Source: Limonium bicolor
Taxonomy: Eukaryota > Streptophyta > Magnoliopsida > Caryophyllales > Plumbaginaceae
Assembly (NCBI GenBank): GCA_023374045.1
Contig: CM041781.1
Location: 140,236,982 to 140,300,981 of the forward strand
Direction of reading: 5' to 3'
Length of the DNA: 64,000 nt
The translations under genes were made by a program, and so were the position numbers. Below, piece by piece: positions 8,600 to 21,633 of the stretch (the stretch's first letter is position 1; each line of letters begins with the position of its first letter). A model generated the notes under the pieces. The model saw only the letters and a program-made list of their open reading frames with translations, did no database searches and was not told the DNA's origin.

Positions 8600-9955
8600 A
8601 ATACGACTTCGAACTGTGCGATGATGGCATGATCCGACTGAAAGGCCGTTTATGTATTCCGGAGTCGTCTCCTGATCTGAAGGAGAAGATACTCCAGGAG
8701 GCTCATTGCTCGTCCTTATCTCGTCCACCCTGGTTCGTCGAAGATGTATAAGGATTTGAAGATTCATTTCTGCTGGAACGGGATGAAGAAGGATGTAGCT
8801 GAGTATGTGGCTAGATGCTTGACCTGTCAGAAGGTTAAGTTTGAGCATAGGAGACCCGGAGGTTTAGTGCAGTCTATGCCTATTCCTTGTTGGAAGTTCG
8901 AGGACATTTCGATAGATTTCGTTGTCGGTCTCCCACCGACTAAGGGAGGACTGAACACGATTTGGGTCATTGTGGACCGTCTGACGAAGGTGGCAAAGTT
9001 TGTTGCTATGAAGGATACCTGGAACGTTCCGAAGTTAGCGGATTTGTTCCAGAAGGAGGTGATCCGGCACCATGGTGTGCCAAAGACTATTGTTTCTGAT
9101 AGGGACCCTCGATTTTTGTCCAGATTCTGGGGACAGGTTCAGGAAGCCTTGGGTACAAAGTTGAAACTTAGTACGGCATTCCATCCACAGACCGACGGTC
9201 AGAGTGAGAAGACCATCCAGACACTGGAGGACATGCTGAGAGCATGTGCCTTAGATTTTCAGGGGAGCTGGTTAGAGCGTCTACACTTGATAGAGTTTGC
9301 CTACAACAACAGCTACCACTCCTCGATACAGATGCCACCATTTCAGGCACTTTATGGTAGACCATGTAGGACTCCTTTATGCTGGGATGAGGCCAGCGAG
9401 ACTACGCTTCTAGGACCTGAGTACCTAGAGCAGATTAAGGAGAATGTCCTACAGATTAGGAAGAACATGAGGGCAGCTCAGGACCGGCAGAAAGCAAATG
9501 CAGACACCAAGAGGAGGGACATTGAGTTCACTACCGACGATATGGTATTCCTTAGAGTGTCACCCATGAAGGGGATATTCCGGTTTGGGCAGAAGGGCAA
9601 GTTGAGCCCGAAGTATGTTGGACCTTATGCGATTAGGGAGCGAGTGGGCCCGTTAGCCTACAGACTGGATTTACCAGCAGAGCTCGGGAGGGTACACGAC
9701 GTCTTTCACGTTTCACAGTCGAAGAGGTATGTACCCCACCCATCGCACGTTTTGCAGCCAGAGACTTTAGAGTTAGACCCCGCTCTACGATATGAGGAAG
9801 TACCACTCCGCATCCTCGATACGAAGACGAGGCAGACTAGGAACAAGACCGTTAGCATGGTCAAGGTTCTCTGGTCGAACCATGAGGTGGAGGAGGCTAC
9901 ATGGGAGTTAGAGGACTCCATGAGAGCGAAGTACCCAGCACTCTTCGAGTCGTAG
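8600..9955 (+). CDS. integrase with GPY/F module and chromodomain
   Basis: Inserts cDNA into the genome. The start is damaged: a shift near 8712 removes the first zinc-binding histidine region from frame. From 8744 the frame is open for 403 codons. The zinc-binding C-x2-C (CLTC) is followed by the catalytic triad Asp58 (SIDFVVGLP), Asp119 (VSDRDPRF) and Glu155 (DGQSEKT), with exactly 35 residues between the last two. The GPY/F module (GKLSPKYVGPY) and VFHVSQSKRYVP follow. The C-terminus is a chromodomain (about residues 345-400, VKVLWSNHEVEEATWELED), which in chromoviruses steers insertion to particular chromatin. This defines the element as a chromovirus. Confidence 0.9.
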
Positions 9956-10330
9956 CTGTGATACTTGTACGGGTTCGTGGTCAAACCCTTTTTAAGGGGG
10001 GTAGACACCACTTGGCTTGCGCACATGTTGTGCATTAGGTCTTGTTTTTGTGTTGTGTTTTGTTGGTATGCTGCGTCATACATGTCGTTTGGATGATTGG
10101 ATGTTGATACACTTTATGTATGTATGTGCCTTGGTGCACCTGGTTGAATGTATATAGTACCGCCGAGTACTTTTGATTGATGAGTTGGGTGTGCACCTTG
10201 TTTAGTGCTGTGATATGAATGAGTTATACCATGAGTTTGATTATTTGATACATGTTGCTTGTATAGACTAGGTCTGAACCTAGTGGGAGTTACTCCCTAG
10301 CAATGGACTGTTGGTTACTTAGTGGAACTT
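9956..10330 (+). other. 3' untranslated region with polypurine tract
   Basis: Directly after the integrase stop lies AAGGGGGG at 9994-10001 followed by GTAGAC. In the element at 44530-62928 the same tract ends at the first base of the 3' LTR. Here, about 300 bp of further element-like sequence follow instead of an LTR, and similarity to the element ends near 10330, where an inverted LTR fragment begins. The exact junction cannot be fixed by eye. Confidence 0.6.
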
Positions 10331-11849
10331 GATTCCTTAGGTGAACTTCATTATAATACCCGAACGGTTTTGTTGTGTTCCTTACTTCATTACAATACCG
10401 GTCAACCAATACTTACTTACCTTCTTCCGAAATACACATACGCATTACATACACAATACATACTCAATACACAATACTTGTTAGCTTCATTGGTCCACCG
10501 GGTGAATCGGGTGGAGATTACTCTTTTACTCGGGGTCAATGACTTACACCAGCCAAGACCATTACACATACAATACATTACTTTACATTACTACTTACTT
10601 AAGTCAAGTCGTCGGGACCTCCGGCCCAGGGACTACTCTGTCCCACCACCGGGATTTACTTGGTTCACTAATCCAGGATGCTACCCATTTAAGGGGATTG
10701 GGCCATGGACCAGCTTAAGAACCAGGAATCGGATCCAACCTCTTGTGTCTCCTCATCCTCACGCGTGGCCGAAAACTATATCGGACTTCTACTCATTCCA
10801 TTTACTCAATACTTATGTTAGGAGTTAGGTAGTTAGGAATTAGTAGAAGTCACACATCCAAGCTACATACACAATTACATTGCTCATATACACATCCATA
10901 CAAAGTACAATACAATACACAAGTACACTTCAAGGTACATACACAATTCATCTTCATCCATTCATTTCATGAATTATACAAACTATTGTTCAAGACAAAT
11001 ATATCAAGAACAATATAAACAAGCCAAGTAAGTGCGATAAAGTCGGATTCATGCATTTATCTTATTTAGGTGATCAAATAAGCACACAAATCGGGGTAAC
11101 CAGGTTAGGATACAGAGCATGAAGAAATCATACCTTGCACCGTAGATTTTGGACCCACCGACTCCTCTTCGGTGTTCAACTATTCGAATCCTATCATATA
11201 CATACAATTGGGTGGTTAATCATCTATAATTAACCTTACTTATTACTTTTCTTAAGTTTCCCAGTTGATTCTTACTAATTCTTTGTACTCAAATACCTTT
11301 ACTTATGTTACTTACTTAAAATTATTCTCTAAGCTGTTTATGGCCTTAATGACCTTAAAACATCATTAATTAGGTCTTAATTGCCTTATACCATCATTAC
11401 CCATCATTACCCTATATTAGATTAGCTTTAAAACACATTCTATGAAGATTTTGATGTGGTCCGGGTTGTTGTCCGGGTTACAAACCCGGAGCACATGGTC
11501 TGTGCACTCTCGGGTATGAAATTCAACTGGTCGGGTTAGTGTACTACTTTGCAAACCTGGACCACAAGTCTGGTGAAGCTACGGGTGTGATTTAGGGGTG
11601 GTCCGGGTTAGTGTCCTAGTTTGTAAACCTAGACCACTCCTTTTGTATAACAGTCTGTCGAGTGTTATGCTGGTCCGGGTTTCTGTCTGGTTTACGATCC
11701 CAGACCAGGTTGCAGTTTTACAAATTATGTATGTTTTTTGAACTTGTTAACTCTAAACTTCTACCAATCTTCTTCCCCAATATGCCTACATATAATCTAG
11801 CATATTTTAGCATGATTAAGCACTTTTTTAAACTAGCCTAATCCACCTC
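10331..11849 (-). repeat. inverted long LTR (copy a), inner part
   Basis: Minus-oriented segment of a Ty3 long LTR that continues on the other side of the solo LTR (16552-18490). Evidence is shared order with other LTRs here: a GGTCCGGG hairpin array (11456-11707), then a block around 11040-11150 that resembles 18541-18660, 19911-20030 and, inverted, 43200-43330. Its 3' end (expected TGTAACACCC on the plus strand) is missing, so the left end is truncated against the AlkB element. The ORF at 10322-10828 lies in it and is not a gene. Confidence 0.6.
11456..11707. repeat. array of four GGTCCGGG hairpins, period about 71 bp
   Basis: Inverted repeats at 11456-11494, 11525-11565, 11598-11637 and 11669-11707. 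Each starts near GTGGTCCGGGTT and ends near AACCYRGACCAC, with different loop and spacer sequences. Equivalent arrays are at 20336-20589 and 42713-42886. Confidence 0.7.
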
Positions 11850-14800
11850 TGAAATACCCCTAATCCTTAAAATATAATTAAATGATCTATTAATGATCTA
11901 AGATGATTATTAAACATCTAAATACTATTGGGGAACAATCTAAAAGATCTCAACAAGGCAAAACACGCCTTAAGATCGGTAAAGCCAAAAATGTGCTTTA
12001 AGACACCATAAAGATTGTGTGACCTCAAATAGGATCCAAAGTGGATTCCTAAGTATTATAATGAAGTAAGGAACACAACAAAACCGTTCTCAAGGAGAAC
12101 TAAGCTCAGGAACACCCTGTGACACAAAAATGTGCGCTAAAACTCCTTAAAGCACTTTTTGTGAGATTGCCTTTTAAATTGATTTTTTAATGGGCTTAAA
12201 AATTATAATTATCCTTAAATATGATATTTAATCATATTATATCATATTAGGAATTTAATTCCAGAAATTTACGAATTTTTCCAAATTTAATATTAAAATA
12301 TTAATAAAACCCTAAAGTGGGGCCTGCATGAGTCAAATTGACCAAGTATGGTCAATGGTCAAGTAATGACCCATTTGACCTGAAGGAAATTGGCTGGCAT
12401 GGAGGTGGGAAGGCAGCACAAGTCCTTGATTGACAATAATTGCTACCTAATACATGACTTTTGAAAATAAACTTACTTTTTCAAATAATTCAAACCTTTC
12501 CACTCATTTCTTCCTTCCTTGTCCGATTCTCCTCTGCCCGGCCGAGCTCTCCCCTTCCTTTGAAGCTCTCAAGGTCTGTTCTTGAGCATGGAAGGCAAAC
12601 CTAGCTCCTAAGCACTTAAGGTAAGTGTTTTTAATGTCATTTTTAGCCCTTTTTCTTCATCTCTTCACTACCAACACCTAGATTTCGTGGCTCATCAATT
12701 CCTATGGCTTAATCTCAGTGTTCTAAGGTTAGAACAAGAGCTAAACTCGGTTGAGACCAGTAGAGGGACCAAGGTTGTTCAAATCTACATTTTAAGGTAA
12801 AAACATACCTTAAGCTTCTCAATCTTCCATGCGGTTTTTTTCCTTCAATTTTTATGAGTTTATAAACTCATAATCTTCATATTCACATATTCATTCAGTT
12901 GGTTAGCCATTTGGAGCAAGGGTGACCAAGATCCAAGAGAAATACTCTCTTTTAAGGCATTTTTCCAAGGTAAAACCTAATAACAAGGTAGCATTTCGAG
13001 ATCTAGTTATTTCCTATGTTAATATGGTGGATCTAACACCTTGTGGTGTGTTTGGTTCAGGTCGAAACCACTTAGAACTTCCCTTGCATTTTTAAGGTGA
13101 TTTTTGCCTTAAATCTTACATTAATTATTCCTTATGGTTAAGCTCAAGCTTGGAGTGTAACCATATCTTGTTTTGTGTATTAAACATGTCTAAATCATGT
13201 GGTGATTTTTCCTACAAGTGGCCGAGAGCATACAAGGATAAATCAAGGTATAAACACCTTAAACTTATGATTTTTGTAATTTTCAAGTATATATATATAT
13301 ATGGCCGAGAGTGAAACTTCATATATAGGTCATATTGACCTAAAAATGGAAAAAAATGGCTAAGATAAATTAAGCTAGTCATTTAAGAGATTTAATTAAC
13401 ATAATGGTCAAATTATGAAATTATGTGGAAAAATAATTAAATCTAAGTGAGGCCGAATACATATGCTATATTTGAGACATTTATTGTGTAATTTATTTTG
13501 CAAGTTCAAGGTTGTAATAAGGCCATGTCATTAGGCCATTTTAATTTAAGTTTATAAGCTTATTTAGTTTATTTGTGCTTATAATTAAAATTGGAGCCAA
13601 TTCGTAATTATTAGGAATTTAGAAAGCCGTGGGCTTAATTTAGAACAATTTAGGGTTTTTAAATGAATTTAATAAAATTATAACATTTTATAAAGTTTTG
13701 GGTCAAAATTGTAAAAATAGAGAAGTATAAGTTATTATTAGTAATTACCGAAAAATTGGTTCCCATTTGGTATTAGGAGTCAAAGTTGACTATATAGGAG
13801 ACTTTGACCAAGTTTGGAAAAATTTAAGAAATTAAAATACTACCTTATAATAAGATACTTATTAAATTGTAAAAGATTTATAAGTCTTGGGTAGTAATGT
13901 AATTACCGAAATTTAAGGGTGCTAAATGGAGTTTAGTAAAGTCCTTAAGTTATTAGAAATTTTTAGAAGTTTATTTGGTTAAATTTGGAGTTCATATGAA
14001 TTATATAAGTATAATATATGGTATTTTATAACATTGTTACAAATGGGTAACAAAGGGGCGAAAACAGAAAATTAAAGGAAGTATAAGGTTAGGAATAATA
14101 TTTATAACCTTTTGGTATAGTTTGGTAATTTTTGGAGTTATATATAAGGTTTTATAAAGAAATGTGCATAATATATAGTTTTAATGGAATTAGAGAACTA
14201 TGTACTATAAATTGGGATTGAATTGTGATTTTATAGAAGTTTAGTGGTTATAATAAAAGCCGAAAATATAAGGGGGCTATTTGGTATTTTAAAACAAAAT
14301 ATAACTATAGGTTATAATTGTTTTAAATGACTTAAATGTCATAAGATATGTTATATAACTATAATATGACATTATATTAATTAAGTGGTGGATTTTATAA
14401 ATATTTAAGAACATAAGTGCTGTTCGAAAATATTAACATTTTTAAATGGAATTTATAATATGGTTTTTAATGTTATAAGAATTATAACATTTATAATATA
14501 GGAGATATTCATTAAAAAGAATGAATATAGATTATAAGACTTACCATATAATAAATAGTTCCATAATACACACATATAAATAAATATATGTAATGGTGTT
14601 GAAAATGTGATATGGTTCAATAATTATAATTAAAAATGATAATAGATAAGGAGAAAAGAATTATAAACATTAGATATGGAAATTCTAATGTTAAGAGTGT
14701 TCATGGGATAATAAGAATTCTAAATGTTAAGAGTATAGTTTACAGAAGAATTATACCACATTGAATATAAAAAAAAAGAGAGACAAACCTTAGAAGAATA

Positions 14801-16551
14801 AATACCAAGGTAAGATGCATAGTGCATGACAAAGGATCACACATACAATAATGAAACAAACTGTATGATGTACAAACAAACATTAAGTTACATGCGATAA
14901 CAAGTTTAACAATAACTATGCTAATATACAAACAAGACTACGCATGTAATATAACACTTTTTCCCAATCTCGAGTTAAACCTAAAACCCGACAAACATTG
15001 ATAGTTAATAACGGGGGGTTAACCGGGAGGTGTTAGTGACGGCACGGGGTACCGTAGGATTGTGTTGTTATACGGTATGCTAATCAGTAGCATTATATAT
15101 TGTTTAGATTGTTAGAGACTACACAAGGAGCATAGGATCTCGCTGATTCATACTCCACCGTAATACATCAGGGTGAACGGTATGTTGTTATGTGTCTCTG
15201 ATTGTCTCTGAGGACTTCCTCAGTTCAGACTTCTGTGTCATCTGTGATAAGATTGTTTGTCTGAACGTGATAATTAATATGCATGAATTGTATATTTATA
15301 GCTGCTTATTATTACTGTTGTTGAGTTAACAGTACCGGTTCGTATATATGGACCTATATATATAAAACGAACTAGCGGCTATAGTGCTATCTTATATGAA
15401 ATATAAGGATCGTCAGAAAAACGTTGTAGCACTAGGATAATAAGATATACATATTATCCGAGACTTTTATATGGAGCATTGGCCTTTCTATACGCCGCTC
15501 TATCTAACACTGGATCCCGAGTTTACAGACTCCGGATTGAGTAATGACCTTAGTCTGCTGTGTTAGGAAAATTTGGTAATGCGATGCGATGCGATGGAAT
15601 AAATAATTACTAAGGAAGGAAAGTAAAGCCAGGAGGATGTGGCTCTTGGTGCGCGCTGTGATCACAAAAACGATACCAGGATGTCCGCGTACGGGTCCGC
15701 AAGTATCAAGAAAATTTCCCGTGAGCTAGAATGGCTCGTTGGTCAGGGACTCTACCGTTGGAGTGGCTACTGCCGTGGGTGACCCGCCATAATATATGGG
15801 TAACTAGAGACATGTCGTTCTAATGAGACATTGTCACTAGGTATAACTGAACAAATAATACAGTTGAGAATTATACAGTGGCGAACGATATTGGTTTCTA
15901 TACCATGGACGAGAATTAATACTTGTCTAACATTCTCGTTGTTTCGCTTGGTGGTTCATTGGTTATACTTGTGGTTATATTATGTATGATGATGGTTGTG
16001 TTTATTGTATGGATGTTACTGTTCATTGTGTTACAGTTTTAAATATTAAATCGGTATTGCATGTAATGAACCTCATGCTCTCGACCAAATAATTGAGGGG
16101 TCTTTGGGGGCATGACGGGGCATGTGATGACATACTCAGCAGGGGCTGATTCCATACCACAAACCATCTTTATTTCAGGTGAATAGCTGGTGGGTCGCAG
16201 CGAGGTGACCATTGTGATAGTACGGTTGGTTTAGACTTGGTACGGTGTGATACTCAGGTGGTTTTGGACTCGGGTTGTTTAACCGAGGTGTATTCGATTT
16301 AGATGCTCACGGTCTGTAATAATTGTTGATGTTAGATTTGTTTTAAGTTGTTTAAGTTCTACTATCTATCTCTTGTGGTCACTGCAGGAATACGTTTCGC
16401 AAGTTGATTATCAGGTAAATCGTTATCACCCGTATGGGCGAGTGATAACAGTGACACCATTAGGGCGATAGTTTATTATTTACCGCTGCGAGATATTATT
16501 GTGCGTGACATTTATAGGATTTCTAGAAACCGACTTAGTAGGGGTGTTACA
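11850..16551 (+). repeat. complete solo LTR of the AlkB element's subfamily
   Basis: 4702 bp beginning TGAAATACCCC and ending GGGTGTTACA, flanked by the 5-bp target duplication ACCTC (11845-11849 and 16552-16556). No internal region is present, so it arose by LTR-LTR recombination. The last 1 kb is nearly identical to 2791-3783. It therefore shows the full LTR length of the AlkB-bearing element and that the subfamily moved elsewhere in this locus. Interior is AT-rich, with an (AT)n run near 13287-13300, and codes for nothing. Confidence 0.9.
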
Positions 16552-18490
16552 ACCTCTATCCAAATCTGTTACAAAACACCATTCACTGTCAAATTTCTCC
16601 CCTGTTACAGTTTTCTTCTTCCACAAATGCTACAGATTTTTCCTTTAGCCTTTACCATTTAATACTCCCTCTACTAATGCTACTCCTAGCATCTTCAATG
16701 CCTTCCCTCTATCTTAGTTCCATCCCATTACCTAGCTCTTCTCCAAATCTGTTACAAAGTACTAAACTACTTACTTAAACTCTCCAAATACACCTAGTTA
16801 TTATCTAGGTAGTTTCCTCCTCTTACACAACTAAGTCCTCCTATTTCCATACAAATTTGGGCAGAGGTTCCCCTATATTCTTAACATTGCCCACATACAT
16901 TTTCAGCTCACACATTCATTCCAATTCCCATATCAAGTCACACATCATTCTACTCACTATAACATAATATTTTTCCTTCACATACACATACTTTACCCAA
17001 TGTGTTCCCAAGCTCTTAAACATCTTCTAAAGCTTCAAAACTGTTACATTCTCTTCCTCACTACACTACAACATACTTACGACTCATTACCATATACTTT
17101 ACACAATTCTAATACTCAAAATCAGTTACACTAAACAATACAAAACCAACTCAATGTAAGAGCATTTACCTTGTAAATTTAAGTTTCTCCTTCTTTCTTT
17201 CGGTTTCCTTCCTTTCTTCTTTCTTTTCCTTCATTTCCTTCTTGTTCTCGGTTTCAAGTGGAGTTTACACTCCAATGCTACAGCCCATACCAATACACAA
17301 ATTCTAGCTTAGCATTTCATCCTTAAACTAACCCAGGGTTTGTACATGTTTAAGGTTTTTAAAAGAGTATTACCTTCCAATGAGTAGATGGAGTTCTTGT
17401 TTAGCAAGAGAGCAAGATTCCAGCACTAATGGGGTGCCAAAATCGGCTGGAAAACAAAGCACAAAACAAGGTTAAGTTTTGTATTTTCGTTTTGCCATAA
17501 AGGGCTAGAAGAAGGAGGAGAGTTTCAAGACTATTCTTACCTCAAAATAATAAGGAGATGAAGGTGCTTCCAATGGTGGTCTCAAACCTTCAAATGGAGA
17601 ATACCCATGGAGATGAAAATGGGTGTTTTTGATTTTTGAAGGGAGGAAGATGATCTCCTCTGCAAGGGGAATTCAATGGTGTAATTTTTGTTGCATTTGA
17701 AGAAGGATTGAGTAGTTAACAAGAGGAGAGAAGGTAGAGTGTTGAAGGGGTGTTTGAAATCGCCATTGTTGGGCGGCTTGAGGAGGGAAGAAAATCAGAG
17801 GGTGAGGGGTGAGTGCAGTACGTGAGGGAGTGAGGGGGAGTAGAGGTGAGAGAGTGTGAGATCCCCTTTTTACTTTTTCCCCTTTTTTACTTTTTGGCTT
17901 TTCATTTAATTAGCTAGTTTGTGTGAGTGTGTGTGTGAGAGCTTTTGACTTATTAAAAACCGGCCCCTACTGTTATACTTGTTGGAGCGTTTTTCATCTT
18001 TTACAGAAAACGCTCGCTAATTTACCCGGTTTAGCACTATTCACTAACCGGGCCCGTTTTCTGGAATTTTCACGTTTCTTTAATTTTATTGGTTATTAAG
18101 CTACCATTAATGCTTAATAATTGTTATTTAATGATTTATAATTTTTACGGGTTCGTTTGACCACTTAAAGTCACGTTTTTGGGTTTTCTCGAAAAATGTG
18201 CGCTAAAGCTCTATGAGCATTTTAATACATTATTTGGATCCGTTTTCTTCAGGAGTTGTTCCCTTATATTATTTTGGCCTTATTAAGCGCTTAGAATCCA
18301 TATAATACGCTAACCGAGGTTTCATACCTCCTATGGTTATTTAACGCTTATTTAGCGTTTTTCGCTTTTTAAGCGTTTCTTTATTTCTTTTGGATTTATT
18401 ATTCTTTACCAAAATTACTTAGGTGTTATTAAGCCCTTAAATACGTGTTAGGATAATTTTAATCACTATATTTAAGGTCGGGGTATTTCA
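16552..18490 (-). repeat. inverted long LTR (copy a), 5' part
   Basis: Continuation of 10331-11849 after the solo LTR. It ends on the right with GGGGTATTTCA, the inverted start TGAAATACCCC of this LTR group. It holds CT-rich and GAGAG-rich stretches (about 17180-17240 and 17800-17900), paralleled in the LTR at 40735 (about 41360-41420). No genes seen. Confidence 0.65.
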
Positions 18491-18674
18491 CAATCATTCA
18501 AGTATGGTTAGCTCATACATCATGCATCAAGACATACAATCAAATGCAATAAACCATTTTCATGCTTTTATCTTGATTAAGTCGGCACATAAGCAAACAA
18601 CATAGAAATCAGTGTAATTCGGTTAGCATACGGGCATGAGAAAATCATAGCTTTCACCATGGATTAACTCTTTT
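18491..18674 (-). repeat. small fragment of a third related LTR (copy b)
   Basis: Resembles the mid-LTR block at 19911-20030 (ATGCTTTTATCTTG, then GGTTAGCAT and a TCACCATGG end). It lies between the start of LTR copy a (18490) and the end of LTR copy c (18675), so it is the remaining target DNA of both insertions. Confidence 0.5.
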
Positions 18675-21628
18675 TGTAACACCCCAACTCATAAAGCCAC
18701 ACTAAACTCATAAACCTCCATTCACTTATATTAACTTTGCAGCGGATTCTTACAACAATTGGGTGTTACCGCCATTAGTCACCCACGTGACCAACTAGGC
18801 ATAATAAAATCTCCAAGATCTAGCTACGGTCTGATGGACCCGAATATACCGAACATTAGTACTTACATGTCTTAACCAAATACAGACACTCTTACAAACT
18901 CCTTACATCGCTATACAGCTTACTAACTTAAATTGCCATACGAGTGTGCATGCACAACTCGTAGGACACACTTAAACCCATAGTACGTCTACCCCATCTT
19001 ACTCTCAGGACGGTCGCCTTCTGACATTCACCTGCAAAATATAAACAGTAGCCCCCTCGGGGTCAGCACCTTTGCTGGTACGATCCTCTCATGGCCCCCA
19101 AGCTTACGTGGCTATGACGACTAATTGTCGATAGCATGGAGGTTGATTAGATGCACAATATAATAGAAAGTGCAATAAACAATAAGGCATATATGAACAA
19201 TCAAAGTTCAAACACAATGAACGACTTAAAGGCGTTCCCTTAATAAATGAGTTAGTATTTTAACTCCTTAAATTATGATACCTCTTAGTCTCAGTCCATT
19301 CTTCTCTTACCTCAATATTAATCCTTTTCTCAGTCTTAGAATATAAACCATTCTTAAGTAGAAATGGTTGTAACTTATCTCAGATCTTATCTCAGTTCTT
19401 ATCTCAATTAAGCCAACGGTTCTTTAATTAGAATGGTTGTTCCTTAATTTATTGTTTATCTGTCGGGTCACGTAACCCTAACCAATGAGTTATCAGCTCC
19501 ATTGGTTTACATAAACAATATTTATTAGAATTAGTTGGGATTTAGGTAGATCCCACCACACCTCCTCAGTAGTGCCTCCCACCTTGAACAGAAATCAAGG
19601 TGACCGAGTCTTTATGTTGACTTTAGGCGACGAGTCTGAAGACAAGTCATATTTGGAAGTCGGTATCTGATAAGAATACCGACCTCCCCTAAAACACATG
19701 TGCCGGAATGATTCTGGATTCCTCACTCCCCCCAAGTTCTAGTTAGTGGAAGCCTTAAAGTTAATGTTTGTTAGTTAGCCTCTTTCGGTTACTAATAAAA
19801 CAATGTCAGGGAGTGTTCCTTAATCTCACACTATTGTTTACTACACATTAGTTAGTAAGTTCTCAAGGTAAGTTGTGTTAGTGCATCACAATCACACAAC
19901 AAACATAATATTCTGGTTGCATGCTTTATCTTGTTTAGTCGCACACATAAACAAATAGCACACAAGCCGAGGGACAACTCGTTAGCAAGCAGGTCACAAG
20001 AAAACTATACCGTTCACCGTTGGTCGTTCGGTTGCTTACTCTCCTCCGGAGTCCAAATTCTCAAACCCTAAAACATTGATTGAATCGGGTAGTTAATTTC
20101 TTTTAATTAACCTAACTCATATCATCACTAATGATCTCCAACTAAATACCACTAAACCATTGTAGTTAAAGCCTAACCACTTATGTTATTTACTTCCCAT
20201 TTCACCTCACACTTGTTCACACCTCCAATGGCCATAAAATTCCACCAAACAACTCTTAACAACCTTATAATAGCATTACCCAACAAGCCCCTTTCATTTA
20301 CCATCTAAAAAGCACACTTCCTTTGTAAAAATGGCTGGTCCGGGACATGGTCCTGGACTGTAGTCCCGGACCAATTACAGGCCTCACTCTCGGCACTTAT
20401 TTATGTGTGGTCCGGGACTTGTTACTTAACCTAGGTCCGGACCACTTCTGGAAGGTACTCTCGGTAGTTTTTTTTTGTGCTGGTCCGGGACTTATTACAA
20501 GACCTAGGTCCCAGACCAATCTAAACTTGGATTTTCGGCATGTTTTTAGTGCTGGTCCAGGATTTATCTAAGGACTAAGTCCCGGACCATACTTTAAACT
20601 ATTAAATTTTATAGTTTTGAACATCATTCCACACTTGCTCTTTTGTCCAATCTTCTTCTAATCTTTCCTCATGTATTCACACATGTTCTAACACATTTTA
20701 GCACTTAAGATCCTGCTAACTCATGGATCAACTCACCTCAAACATCATTATTCATCCATCTTTGCTTTGCTCAACCTTCCAAGGTTATCTTGCATCTCCA
20801 TGCACAAATTTCTCTCTAATTTCCATTTGTTACTCATCACTCCTAAATTCTTGAACATACCTATACATTTCTTTCCATCCTCTTAGCACCTTAACTTTGT
20901 TCTTCCTTTACCTTAACCATCCTACACCCTCCTTAGACATTTCTATCTCGTTTACTCAATTAACCCACCATTCTCATGATCATACCCTCTTATACATTCC
21001 TAGTCATTTTCCTTGACAATTTACAACATCCTCCTTCAATTTTCACCACTTACACAAGCTACCCAAAATTCTCAATGCTATATTCTCTAGTTCATATATA
21101 ACCATCTCAAAGTACTATACATCATTTCCTACAGATTTTTGCACAAGTTTCAACATTCCTCATACCATGACATTGGTGTGTTTAATACACCCACCTAACC
21201 TCTAATTCCTCCTAGACAACTCTAGGCCATTCTAAACCTCAAGAACTCCTTAGTTAACTCATTTCCACTCAAATTCCTTTTAATGATTCCTAGTAAATCC
21301 TAGGTCATTTTAATTCACAACAACCACTTATACACTTTTTTTTCTACTCAAATTTCGCCATAGCTCCTCCAATATATTATCATGCCCATATGCATAGTTT
21401 TTCTCATACAATCATCTCACACACATCAAATCCTTTCTCATCATATTTTCTCACCCAAATCTATTCATTCACAATAAACTCAATATAGTGCAATAATCTT
21501 AAATTGCATAGCACTAAGGCTCTTAAATGACATGGCTCTTAGGCTCTTAAATGACATAAACTTAAACACTGAATTTCCCACATATAAAAGCTTTCAACCT
21601 GCGAATACACACAACAATTCTCCTGTAG
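18675..21628 (-). repeat. inverted long LTR (copy c), 3' part, broken by the copia insertion
   Basis: Starts TGTAACACCCC on the plus strand, the inverted LTR 3' end. The hairpin at 18774-18795 and an inverted TTTTGCAG/GT site near 19030-19036 sit at the same distances from the LTR end as in the other LTRs. A GGTCCGGG hairpin array is at 20336-20589. It runs until the copia LTR at 21634; its 5' end is not in this stretch. No coding capacity. Confidence 0.65.
20336..20589. repeat. array of four GGTCCGGG hairpins, period about 72 bp
   Basis: Inverted repeats at 20336-20373, 20407-20445, 20481-20518 and 20553-20589, with arms of type TGGTCCGGGAC and GTCCCGGACCA. The regular spacing equals that of the array at 11456-11707. 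The small ORF at 20347-20571 is produced by these repeats. Confidence 0.7.
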
Positions 21629-21633
21629 GATCG

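Larger units (their letters stand above)
2791..10330 (+). mobile_element. decayed Tekay/Del-type Ty3 chromovirus carrying an AlkB domain
   Basis: Ordered parts on the plus strand are: a partial 5' LTR, a primer-binding site for initiator tRNA-Met, gag with zinc knuckles, an AlkB-type dioxygenase domain, aspartic protease, reverse transcriptase, RNase H, DDE integrase with GPY/F module, and a C-terminal chromodomain. This gene order without the AlkB part, plus the chromodomain and the TGGTATCAGAGC primer site, is that of plant Tekay/Del chromoviruses. The left LTR is cut at 2791, and no 3' LTR follows. The sequence passes near 10330 into an unrelated, inverted LTR, so both outer ends are lost. 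Gag and pol contain several frameshifts and stops, so this copy is dead. Its LTR end is about 98% identical by eye to the solo LTR at 11850-16551. Confidence 0.9.

Noticed and set aside
9994..10005. start of a 6.5 kb 3' LTR at the first polypurine tract
   Set aside because: In the nested element the equivalent first tract is 607 bp before the real LTR, and 11850-16551 is a separate unit, so an LTR from 10002 to 16551 is not supported.
10322..10828. 168-codon plus-strand ORF
   Set aside because: Lies in a truncated inverted LTR; no domain; starts at an element junction.
14740..14931. small minus-strand ORF
   Set aside because: Low-complexity, AT-rich LTR sequence without signals.
11850..16551. 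3' LTR of the AlkB element
   Set aside because: It has its own ACCTC target duplications on both sides and no polypurine tract before it, so it is a separate solo LTR.
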